DNA from: Gnetum montanum
Taxonomy: Eukaryota > Streptophyta > Gnetopsida > Gnetales > Gnetaceae
DNA length: 64,000 bases
Assembly: GCA_015680685.1 (NCBI GenBank)
Contig: MNCI01021017.1
Location: 4,130 to 68,129 of the forward strand
Direction of reading: 5' to 3'
Both the position numbers and the translations under genes were made by a program. Below are positions 24,693 to 36,300 of this stretch, one piece after another (positions within the stretch are counted from its first letter, which is position 1; every line of letters begins with the position of its first letter). The notes beneath the pieces were generated by a model, which saw nothing but the letters and a program-made list of their open reading frames with translations, was not told the origin of the DNA and did no database searches.

Positions 24693-25660
24693 TCCTTCTC
24701 ATATATCTTCACTCCCGTACTCTACCTTAAAATGTGATCCTCTTCTCTTTTGATGTAGAATCTCTGTACCTAAATATTCCAATGGACGAAGGTCTGGTAG
24801 TTTTATCTATGATGATTGATGTTTATTTTCTAGATCACCTCATCTCCACTAGGATATTTTCAAGGGTACCATCTCCAATTTGGCTATGCTAGTTCTCAAG
24901 CATCATTTTCTATAATTCGATAGAAGGATCTTTCAACAAGTTCATGACACTATTATGGGTTCAATAGGTTATGCACCAATCCTCTACTATAAGCATTACA
25001 TTGATGATACTTTTGGTACTTGGAATGGTTCTCCTAACAAACTACAAATTTTTCTTAACAAGTATAATTCCCCTTTTCCCTCCATCTCCATCATGCTACT
25101 TGTTTCTCATACTTCTATAAATATACTTGATTTGGTTTTTTTAAAAGGTCATTCTTTCTATGATAGTGGTATTCTTTCTACCTACTATTACCAAAAACTT
25201 TTGAATGCCTTTCAATATATTCCCTTCTCCTCCTAACATCCCAATCATTAGAAGAAGGCCTTCATCATTGCAAAATTGAAATAGTTTTTGTTGAGGGAAA
25301 TACAACTTGACAACTTCTTCAAGGCTAAGATGACTTTCTTCAAACCGCTTAGGGCTTGCATTTACCTTACAAAATTCCTGCTTCAAAAAGGTTTTTGCAT
25401 CCAATAAGGCTACTCTCGTTCAACTATTCAAGAAAATATGCATAGCTTTAGAACAACTCATCTTATTTTCAAAATGGATTTTATTCCTTCAACTAAATTC
25501 TTAAACATAAGGACAATCTTAAATCATGAACTCTTGCAACTTCAGCAACAAGATCCATGTTTGGCAAATGTCATCTTGAAACTTGTTTTCTATTAGAGAA
25601 ATTCTTCTAAACTAAGGAAGTTACTTGATGCGCAGCAAATTCAACTTTGAAAATCAAACT
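24690..25660 (+). mobile_element. Penelope-like element RT fragment (PLE-B)
   Basis: Motif A FDVESLYLNIPMDEG begins at 24749, in a different frame from motif C, YIDDTFG at 24997-25017. Motif C is followed by NKLQIFLNKYNSPFPSISIM, INILDLVFLKGHSF, STYYYQKLLNAF and YIPFSS. These match the PLE order FIWxGxxxxLxxFLxxLN, xxINFLDLxI, TxxYxKPT, YLxxSSxHP. Further on, KAFIIAKLKxFLLREIQLDNF and KPLRACIYLTKFLLQKGF continue the PLE thumb. Stops and frame shifts show it is dead. No GIY-YIG endonuclease was recognised downstream. Starts abruptly after the terminal segments, so 5'-truncated. Confidence 0.75.
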
Positions 25661-25739
25661 GAAGGTTGAGCTTTTTTCAAAAACTCTAAACATGTGTCAA
25701 CTTGTTATTTTTTCACAAGGATCATTTTCTTCCTTCAAA

Positions 25740-25850
25740 TAATTTGTTGTCATCCTTGGTTTGGCACACATTTAGCATTCTTCCAAAGCACGTTGATGAG
25801 AGATGAGATTCCCTAAAAGTGCTTCATGCTCCAATGTTTGTCATTGCTGC
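25740..25850 (+). repeat. PLE-B terminal segment, downstream copy
   Basis: Third plus-strand copy of the segment seen at 24250 and 24590, here with TTCCAAAGCACGTTGATGAG and CCTAAAAGTGCTTCATGCT. An inverted copy is at about 23755-23860. Confidence 0.5.
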
Positions 25851-25974
25851 ACTTTAATTTAGCAAAATTTCTTTTCATTTCTTTTTCTGTAAGTACTTTT
25901 TTTTTTCTACCTAACTCACTTTAGCAACTACACATGATTTACTAAAAATTTTTAAATCTAAAAAAAATTTAAAT

Positions 25975-27745
25975 TGATTAACATGCACTTTGCTTATAAT
26001 TCTTTTCTTATGATCAACAATACTCTGCAACATATCAATACTCTTTTAGCTTGAGTGGAAGATTACTTCATGGTATTTGGCTCTCAAATCAATTGGAAAA
26101 AATCTATTATTTATTGTAATTGCAATATTGATGAATAGGTTACTCTCAAGCCTTGAAAACTTTTGAAAAAAGATTGTCTTCAAAATTTTAGATATACCCT
26201 TTTTTTAACCTAATCTTACTATTTTGTGGAATTACGTGGTTGATAAAATTGAAAAGAAGCTTGATAAATGGAAAGAAATAAAACTCATCATTATTGGCAA
26301 AGTTTTAGTTATTAAGCAAATGCTTTAAACAACTCATGTTTATTACTTCAATTGTTGGGCTCCTTCTAAAACTTCTTATGAGAGAATTAATCATATTATC
26401 CGTCGGTTTCTTTGGTCTACTAAGCAACATAGGAAAAAACTTTTTTACAGTTGTTTGGGATATTTGCTCTAGTAGCAAGAAAGATGGAGGACTTAACCTC
26501 ATTAATTATTATAACTAGGGTATTTCTCTTGCAGCAAAATGGATTTCAAAGTGCATTAATGGAGATGATGTTTGGATGCTCCTTTTAAAAAACAAACTTA
26601 TGTAAGGAAAACCTAAGAATGATAATACTTGGTCTATAACAACTTTCTTCATTCTCTTCTTTTTCCTCAGGCCATATCTATTCCTAGTCCAATTCTTAAA
26701 CAAATTTGAAAAACATGATGCAAGCTTAGTAAATATTAGAATTACGATCACATTACAATTTCAAAATATATGCATAAACAAATTAGCCCATGCTAGCTTT
26801 CTTTTACTGAAAGAGCTTGAGCTACTAATGCATCTAAATTGTGTACCACTTGGAGCAAATTTGGTATCACTATAATTTCTTGTCTACGTATGCATGATAG
26901 ATGGATTACTTAGAATGAAGCTTCTAACCTCTATGATTTGAATAGAAAGAGGAACAAAAATTTTGAAAAATTAATTTCTAATCTTGAATTTATTTAAAGT
27001 TGACAACAATTTGTATAAGTTTTTCCAAATATTTTTTGAAAGGATGGCATATACGTTTTTCCTTTTAATTTGAGAGTTGCTTATGAGATTATTACAAAGA
27101 ATGATTTTATTTATAACAAATTCAATAAAGCTTAGAAAATGCAATTATCATCACACTTTTGGATAAGAAAAATTAAATATATTTGGAGAGCTCTTACATT
27201 TTCCTAAAATTTGTATTTTTTTATGATGTCTTATTCATCAAAGTCTCTCTATGGACACTCATCTTAAATATATAAAACTATTTCTCCTCAATGTCCTATT
27301 TGTAGAAGGAAAGACTCATTTTTTATAATTTTTTTTAAGTCTTGTTGCTCACCATGCTTGGAAATACACATCCAAAATTTGTAATAACTTGCAACCAAAC
27401 ATCAATAAAGTCATTTTTGGTAATCGGCTTCATTTCATTGCATTTGGAATTATCTTCGAACACTTGTTCTCTACTCTATTTGTGACCTCACTATAGGTGT
27501 CATATACCAAATTCTCAAAGATGTTGCTTTTCAATTTCTAAAAAAAGAAACTCTTAGTAAAAGCTGAACAATTAATTTATTTTCTACGCTATTAATTTCT
27601 TTTTGTCTTAGATGCTTAAGGATGGAAAACTTCCAACTTTTGTTACTATTTTTTTTTTTTTCAAATCTCTAATGTACTCTTTTTTCTTTAGAGACTTTTA
27701 TCCCCTTTACAAGAAACCCTTTAATATAAAGTGAACACCCATGAT
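25975..27745 (+). mobile_element. LINE 3' half (RT end and zf-RVT domain)
   Basis: FGSQINWKKS, KLDKWKEIKL, IIGKVLVIKQML and RFLWSTKQHRKK, then KDGGLNLINYYN, are the post-catalytic region of plant L1-type RT (family LSxWKxxxLSxxGRxxLIKxVL, FLWxG, KGGLGxxxL). Further down, PQCPICRRKDSF and SCCSPCLE fit the zf-RVT zinc domain at about 27150-27380. Many stops. Ends before a T-rich and TAA-rich tail near 27745. Catalytic motifs are not present, so it is truncated. Confidence 0.75.
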
Positions 27746-27921
27746 AGCACTTCTAAGTAAGCGGAAGGTCTGATCCTCTTTCTGTCTGATCCTCTTTCTA
27801 CCCTAAGACTCTTCGATCCAAAATTGTTTGTAAGGATAAAAACCTAAAAAAGCATCCCCAAAAATCCTTAAGCTTTTTTTTATTTTATTTTTTTTTTTTT
27901 AAGACTCTTCGATGATCTGAT

Positions 27922-28041
27922 GGACTCTGAATTATTTACATATTATTATTCATTTTTTTGGAGTCCAAGATTCTGAAATACGGACTCTGAATTATTTACA
28001 TATTATTATTCATTTTTTTGGAGTCCAAGATTCTGAAATAC
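27922..28041. repeat. Perfect 60-bp tandem duplication
   Basis: Units 27922-27981 and 27982-28041 are identical. Each contains GGACTC near its start and GAGTCC about 35 bases later, so each could form a hairpin. Confidence 0.95.
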
Positions 28042-29870
28042 TATCACCAGGGATACCATGTGATTAACGTATTGTGATAACAAGTATTCCAATATATGCA
28101 GTTTTTCATAGTTTTCAGTAATGAGCTAAATATATGTGCAGTATTTCATACTATCATCTTGAAACATATTATTTTAGATAATCAAATCAAACTTGTATTT
28201 TAAGGGCTATCATTTACTTTTAAGGGCTATTAATTAGAGTTGGTGAAGGTAGCTGTTTCACAGGCAATCACTTGAAAACAAGTTAAACTTTCGTTCATCT
28301 ATAACCCTCCAAGAAAGGATACCGCATGGTGTAATAAGTTTTAAGCCAACAAATGATGACCTTTAAAGAAATGGAAACTGAATTTTCCATTTGTTTAATC
28401 CTAATCATCTAAAAAAGCAATTGTACCTGTAGCTCAAACATTTTCAAGATTGTGTACCAACCTTATTTATGAGAGATAAAAAGGTTCATGAAATACTACA
28501 TCGAAACTGAGTCATGAAACAACTTTTGTTTTAGCTGCCTCTTTCTCGAGGGGACAACGGAACGCAGCATAAGTTGCTTCATGATATCGACTTAACTACT
28601 GTCCTTGGGTATTCCTTGAAAGCATGTCTGTTTGACCAACAGAAAGTATGCTTACTAAATGATTTACATTAATGCTGAAATCTTGCCAGAACTAGTAAAT
28701 TTAATGAACTGGACGAAACTCTTTGATTCATTAAAGAGCAAAAAAGTGTACATCAGTTGGTAGGCCGTGGAATTTGCATACCGTAGTTCAGTTCAAACAA
28801 TATACGCTAGGACAAAGAAATTTGCAAACAGAAATCTATTTGAATAGACCCAAAGGGCCTTCAATGTATAAAATTGAAAAAAAGAAAAAGATTAGAAAAT
28901 ATATTAGTAAAGATTCTGCAAAACCTGTCACATAATGATCCATGAAACAATAGCTCGGTATCATTTACAAAACTGGATGAAAACAGTACATTCGCATCAA
29001 ACGAATGTCATAATTTTGCAAATAGGAATGTGCCCATTATTTCATCCATTAAAAATAATGAGATTTTGATGCCACTGCTTCCACTCAGGCATCTGGCTGG
29101 TCAATGATCACTGAATACATGGGTTAGCTATGTAAAGAACACCTGCATCTCAGATTCAGAAACTTCGGTAAAATAGAGCCAGAGAATGTACTCATGCTGA
29201 TAGCAACGTTGCAAGTGCATTCCCATAATTTACAGTGTAGAGAATTTATACCTCATAAAAGACGTAGCTAAAGAGAGCATGGAATGACACAAGCTATGTT
29301 GTGTACGAACACTCAATTTACAGAACATTTCCAAAAATCTCAAACAAATAAGTCCAAATGTTGGATAATGGCAAGTTACAAATACATTTCTTCCAACAAT
29401 TACTTGCCTGCTTCTCCTTTTGAAAACAATATCCAACGGTTTACAGCTCTTCCATTATACAACTTTTCAACTTTAGAAATTTTGCACTCCAGGCTATGCG
29501 TCTGCAACATAGACAGATCCCATCAAATGTAAACATGCAAAAGTCTAACAGAGACAGAAAACAAGTCTTCTAGCCACTTGCAATTGTACCAATTTCCTTC
29601 AAACCAAAAGATTTTCTGGAACATGTCAGTTAAGACTATTCCTCCATTTTGATAACAGCTCAATCAATTCATTGCTCGACAATGTTCTTTGAAATATGAC
29701 AAGAGGCCATCCTACAATAAACCACCATTGATGCAAATAGCCGACAGAACGATATAGGATCAAAATATTTGAAAAGCTATTCAACCCCAGCCAACATAAA
29801 TACATGCCCTGAAGAGAATATATCATCCAAAATGAAGTAAACCTTGAGAACTGCGATTCTAATTATGCTT
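28042..29870. other. Downstream flank of golgin gene
   Basis: No coding or TE domain recognised on either strand. AT-rich and apparently low-copy. May contain longer alternative 3' UTR ends of the golgin gene. Confidence 0.4.
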
Positions 29871-29876
29871 TTTATT
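29871..29876 (-). terminator. Candidate poly(A) signal of golgin gene
   Basis: AATAAA on the minus strand about 150 nt beyond the stop codon. Plant signals are degenerate, so this is only the first canonical match. Confidence 0.4.
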
Positions 29877-30025
29877 CTGGCAATGCTACAATGCGACCCT
29901 CAAATCTGATACGCAAATCTAAAATATGTTGGTTAACAAAATAACTGAATTGATTATCACAGATAGAAAATACAACTTGTAAGTAACTCTGACAAGAATG
30001 TGATGCCAATTGGAACAACGGATCA

Positions 30026-30391
30026 TCAAGACTTTGGCATACGTGATTGCTGCACGCCGCTTGATGGTGTAAGTGAATTTAAAGGCACTGTCGAAAACTC
30101 TGAATCACTATAAGACGCCCGCTGTCCCTTATTTAAGGTCTCCACTGTTCTTGCTTGATCTGTAATTGAGGACACAGATGAAGAGGTTGAGTAGTGACTA
30201 GTGGAAAATGGACCTTTGTTCTGTAAAAATGGTTTATTAGAAGAGTCCCCTTTAGCATTGGTAGTTGCTCCTGATATGTTTGCTGATTCATCTTGGCTTA
30301 CTGTTCCTTTACTGTGAGCCTCAGCATTTTCTCTTCTCTCTCTTTCTTCAGATTCTTTCAGGAGAAAATCAATCCAAAGATTTGAAAAGGA
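30026..30391 (-). CDS. GDAP1: Golgin last exon with stop codon
   Basis: 121 codons plus TGA at 30026-30028. Starts SFSNLWIDFLLKESEERER, as in the family (SFADLWVDFLLK), then a Ser/Thr-rich variable tail and a conserved SDSEFSTVPL near the end. Acceptor CTGCAG. The reading frame is fully open, which argues for a working gene. Confidence 0.94.
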   Translation of the reverse strand, partial: SFSNLWIDFLLKESEERERRENAEAHSKGTVSQDESANISGATTNAKGDSSNKPFLQNKGPFSTSHYSTSSSVSSITDQARTVETLNKGQRASYSDSEFSTVPLNSLTPSSGVQQSRMPKS

Positions 30392-33300
30392 CTGCAGGGT
30401 ACGCTAAAACAACTCAGTCAAGCAAAAAAAAAAAAAACTTTCCATTAACTAAGTATGTGTAAAGTTACATCCATAATTCAAGAGTTGTGCAAATGCTACG
30501 TCCATGGTTTAAACATCAATCCAATGTCCAATAAGGCTAAGCATTTACGGTATTTAATTAGAGGAAATTTTCCTAAAGTGTGCTATGTTAAAAAATAATA
30601 AAAGCTTAGATATGGGATATTAAGAAAACCAAGAATATAATAGCCATGGATATATGATGACTGCAACCCAAATGCTAAAGATGCTTGAAAATCTACGAAG
30701 CTATTTCAATATCATGCTATTTAATCATTGTTAATGTAAACCAGCATTTTCAGTAGTTGAATACAACCACGCATACTCGGTGCCCTTAGAAAGCTGTCCA
30801 TGTCAGATAGATGGTAAAAAGTAGGCAAAGTAGCTGACAACTTAAACAATGCTTAAATATCTACATTAATGATTGTTAAGCTCATAAGGTTATTGAAAAA
30901 CAATATTATGGTATGTTTTAACAATCAAAGACATTAACCGAGAAAGACCATAGGTCGCACCTTCAATTCCATGCTAATCCAAAATTAAAAGTTGAAAACT
31001 ACTAACTGTAGGCAATGTGATAAATGTTTTAAATCTTCCAAATTTATGCAACCTTTTGGCAAAAGCGACACAACCCATCATAAAGGGTTAATCCTAACTC
31101 TTTACAGCACAGTAAAGACATTTCGTGAGCTAAGGATATTCTTTGAACAGCACAGCCTAGACGAAGATGGAGATATTTCAAGCAGTCCCAAGGAAGAATA
31201 GCACCAACAACAGGAAGAGTTGGGAGATTCTTTCCCTGTAGGGATGCTGCCTACATTCATAAAACAAGATAGTCACCCCACTGCCGAACCACAACACCCA
31301 AGGCAGGACCCTACGAAGCAAACAGAAGAGCATTCAACCATCAAAGGGCCCAAAAGCAGTGATGATAGTGTGGGAAACATGAGAGAACCCATCTCTTCCT
31401 AAACAGTCCAAGAAACCTGAGATGTCTACTGCTAAGCTTGCCAACTTCATTGAGATGAAAATGGAGGCCCAAAAAGAGCAGGCCAAGAAACATCTGAAGA
31501 AGGCAGACATCAACAAAATCCTTAATTTAGGGCAATGCCTCTTTAGATGGCTCATTAAAGGATACTAGGTCTGATTATACAAAAGATTGTCTAGAACCCT
31601 ACAACTGACAAGAACCCCAGGACAGCTCAACAGTTAAGGGAGATAATTCCCAATCTGTTTCTCTTGTAGAAAATATCGCTGAAATCAAATTTTGGAAAGA
31701 AAACAGAAGAGACAAGAAACAACATGCCAGGACTTGGGTGGAAACCCCGAATGGGAAAAACCATGGGAAACCCCCAATGTGAAAAACCATGGGAAACCAG
31801 GGCAGAGCTATTGTATTAAGAAGAATCAGGGCAATATAAACTCCAAGTACAATAGGCATCCAAGCCCCAACAAACATACTAAACACATACAATCAATCTT
31901 CTTTTATACCCGATCATAAGGGTTTCTACGACCCTCTCAAACATTCCAAAATTACTTTTTCAGAAATATCTGAAACCTTCTAGATCCCCCTTTACATCAT
32001 TCAAAAAGAAAAAAAGGTAACTTTAAATATTACAAAGGACAAGACACTTTTTTTAACAAGAACTTTCAGAAGTATAAAGATTTCGCTTCATTTTAAAGTT
32101 TCCCTCCATATTTGAAACATATAGAAAGATGGCACTCCTTTTCATGTATATAAATCTAATGTTTCTTTGATGTTCTTTCAATATTGTGCCACCTCAAAAA
32201 AAAGGTTAGGTTTTCATTTATCTACCAACACTCTTAGAACCCTGTTTGGTAGAACAAGCATTGAGCTTCCTGGTGATGACCTTTTTTTCTTTCAATATCA
32301 TGATTCCAAGTGATTCTACGTCACAATTCTGAGCAATCCATGATCCAAAACCTCTGGAATGAAAACAAAAATGATTTGTGAACTCACATTTCAGAACTAT
32401 GCATGGCAGTGCAGCAATGTTATGAAAATACAACACAGGTTTCCCACCGAAAAATATCCATAGCTGCAAAAAAGCAAGTGCAGTGGTTTGCTAATGTGTC
32501 TATATCAGCTAAGCCATGGTTTACCCATTTTTTATTGTTGTTTTTTTCAAGTGTTCACATCGGCTCTCAAGTCAACATGACACCGAACAGAAATGGAAAT
32601 TAGGAAGCATCTTTATAAATCAATGATGTAACGGGAAAGAAAAACAAACATTGTACTTTAAAAATGAGTTAACATGGTAGTATGTGAAAATAATATTACA
32701 AAGATATAATAATATACTATAGCTTTTCTGTGGAGAACAATTTATGACTTGGGTCACTTCAATATAAAATAGAATTAATGCAACATTAAGAGAGAAACCT
32801 AGTACATTAGACCACAAAATATTTTTTCTTTTTGGTCAATCAAATGAAATAATATCATAACTCTATTTTGCAATTTTTCGAAAGCATAAAGTTCTCTTTT
32901 TTTGGTTTTTTTTTTTTTTTTGAAAAAAGGTCAGGCAAAATTATATTAAAAAGATATGTACAGAGCAGGACTTCCATCAAACAACAAAAGTCCAAATGGA
33001 GCCCTCTACAGCTCCGCATTACGTTGCTCAACAAGCAGCAACTCAGCCCTCACCTACTCTCGCAAGGAATCTTCGAGAGTAGCCCTCAGGGCTGACTCTT
33101 TCAGATCCCACACCCACCGAAATTCCTTTTCACGCTTCAGTCATTGCTACTCCATTGCGTTCAACTGCCGTGCAAACTCCTGCTCCCGAGCCACCCACTT
33201 CACCTCCCAAACATACCACTCCTCCCTCCAAGCTTGCTCCACAACCTCCTCTGTTGCCTTGGTTGCCCATCCTACCTTTGCCTCAATTTCCAAAATTGCC

Positions 33301-36300
33301 TTTTCTGCCTCAAGGCACTTGATCTGAACCCTGACCACCTCAAGATCATAGTGGATGGCCCCCACTAGCTTCAGTGCCAACTCAAGCAACCTCCTCCTAA
33401 CCACATCCTGAACCCTGACCACCTCAAGATCATAGTGGATGGCCCCCACTAGCTTCAGTGCCAACTCAAGCAACCTCCTACTAACCACATCCATGTCCCA
33501 AACTGATGCAAAGCCAACCTCATAACACCCCCCCCCCCCCCCAAACCTTGCCCCAATCTTCCATACTCTCCCACAATATGTGGCTCCAACCTCAACGGTC
33601 TCGACACAACAGGCACCACAAACCTCCAAAGCACACGAATTAAGCCAAAATGGCATCCCCAATGCTGCAACTATAGCACCGCCAGAAAAAACCTGGGTAG
33701 GTTAACTCGCCGACCAAATTTGAAACACTTCAAAAAGGCAAAGTGCACACCTTGTAATTTTGAAACATTGCAAAAGTGGACAAAGTAACGATCCACCACT
33801 TCCACCACCTCTTGCCAAATCCACTGCAACGCCAACTTCGAAATCTACCCACTAGCAATCTTGGGAATAACCCTAATAAAGAAAACCTACACATCATACA
33901 AACCCTAACCGTGAGAAAGATTAATCTCACCCAAAGCTGAATCTCCCAAGCAACCAGCCTACACCTCCATTAGCAAAATGTGAGTCCCCCTAAACATCAT
34001 TGTCATCCCATGCCATTGTGGAAAAAGGCATCGTCCACAAGATCTGGATCCCCCTTTAACAACTAAAACACATCTGCCCACCCCACCTCCTGCATCATAG
34101 CCCACAACTCAGCATTCCGATCAAAGCCCATGCAATCAGGTTCAAACGTTGGCATCTAGCCCATCGCCACCATTGCCTCACGCCACAAATGATGCCCTTA
34201 CACCGCCAGTTGCCATGGAGTAGGCAGCCGTGCAGCCCTAAACACCCATGCATTACAGACCTTCCAGACAGCCCAAAGCACAACTGTCCCCACCAAATAC
34301 CCACTCAAAGTGTTGTCATGGTGGAAAGGAGAAAGCACTAGCTATCACCATACATCATGTAGGAAAGAGCACTAAAACACAAAGTGCCAAACAGTCTCTG
34401 AGGCCCTTGTACATAACGGACAAGTGTCCGATATATTAAGGCCTCAAGCCCACAACACTGCCCGTATAGGCAATGCATCATGATTTAAGAGCCAAAAGAA
34501 AACTTTAATTTTTTCCGGCAAATGGCCTTTCCATATGGGGCACCATCCCCGCAACATTGAAAATTTCCATTTTATGATTTCCTAGGGTGATTTCCACATC
34601 ATACCACTGACAATCATGGTAGTAACATGTGCACAAACAACGTGCCAGATGGTCGAATCCTGCCGCTCTGCCTACCATTAAGTGTATTTGGCCCTAATGA
34701 TCTGAACCCATTGCATGTCATGAGCATTCGGCTATGTGAGATGGTTAACCAAATTTTGGTAGCCCATCATAATTACATCCTAGAACTTCAATGTTCCTAG
34801 ACCCCTAGCTTCCCGAGATTGCGCAACGGTTTCCCATCTCACTAGATGCAGCTTCAATCCCAACACACACACCCCCCGCCCCTAAAAAACCATATGAACC
34901 CTCTGATAATCTAGTCTGCTTTTTCCACCACCCCAACTAGGGCCATAGCAACAACCATCGTAAATCTAGCCATAGACAACAACACCAAATTCACCAATAA
35001 CATTCACCCTTTCCAAGTTAAAAATTGTACCATCCAATGCTCAACCTTTCGCTACAACCGTTGGATAAGAGACCTCCAAGTCTCTTTACAGTTCCAAGCA
35101 AACATAGGGAGCCCTAGGTACACCTCCTGATTAGTTCCTGCAACCATCCCCAAACAATGCAGAATCCACCCTCTAACTAGATTGGCAGCATGCGACAAAT
35201 GCACCGTGCATTTGTCCTGGTTTACCTCCAGCCCAACCTGCCAAGCCATATGATCCAAAGCCCTATTGATGGCTTGCGCCTGCAGAACCGACACCCACAA
35301 AAAAATCATCATATCATCCACATTGTCTTTCGTCAAGCAATCAATTCCAACCACATTAAGCCCCTGCATCCCTTCAACTTTGCAATATCCCTACAAAGTA
35401 TCCATGGCGAGAATAAACAAGTACAAGGAAAGCGGGTCACCTTGCCTCAGCCCCAACCTAGGGGAAGGAAAACCTCCACAACAGACCCCCAATGTCAAAA
35501 GAATATCTTCCCGAAGCCTAAATTTGGATGCACAACACAATGAACCGTGGATCAAGGCCTTTTCGCTCCATGATATCAACTAAGGCATCCTAGCTAATCG
35601 TGTCGTAAGCTTTTTTAATGTCCAATTTGATGCACATACCTAGGTACCCCGAATGCTGAATTGAGTGCATCACCTCTTGAAGAAGAATCACCTAGTCTTG
35701 GATATACCAACCCTTAACAATCCTATCTAATTATTCCCAACCAGCCTCGGCATCAAAGGAGTAAGATGCCACACCAACATCTTAGTAAAAATTTGAATCA
35801 GGGTGTTACACACCTCGATAGGCCAAAACTATGATCCGGTCAAATGGTTCAACCACCTTGGGTATAAGGACAATTCTAGAACAGTTGATTTCATGTCGGA
35901 CCTGTTATCATTGAAGCATCCAATTGAAAGCATCTAAAAGATTTGGCCCCAACACATCAACGAATTCTCTGAACAACTCCACTGGCCAGCCATCTGATCT
36001 TGGGGCCTAGTCCAACCTCATAGAAGCTAATGCCTCCTCCAACTCCTACCACAAAAAAGGCTCCAACAATAGTTTATTCTCCAACTCTCCTAGCACAGAT
36101 TCCACCGACACCGAAATAGGTGTAGTTCTCCCATACGTCCAAATCCTAGCCCAGTACTGCTGGATGGCCTGGGCTACTTCCTAAGGCTCTATAATCACCT
36201 TCTCATTGAGATTCAAGCTTACCTCCTATATAGCTTTATTTGCTTTGGTAGCAGCAAAGAAAAATTTTGTGTTACGATCTCCCTCCCTGAACCAAGTAGC

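Noticed and set aside
24955-25236. PLE-B RT as telomerase or group II intron RT
   Set aside because: INILDLVF and YIPFSS after YIDD fit PLE; no telomerase T motif or intron RNA structure seen.
31220-31402. 60-codon plus-strand frame as a gene
   Set aside because: Short, in a retroelement-like region within the golgin intron, no domain and no conserved motif.
33147-33662. 171-codon minus-strand frame as a host gene
   Set aside because: Lies in the LINE tail just upstream of its poly(A) and contains an 84-bp tandem duplication.
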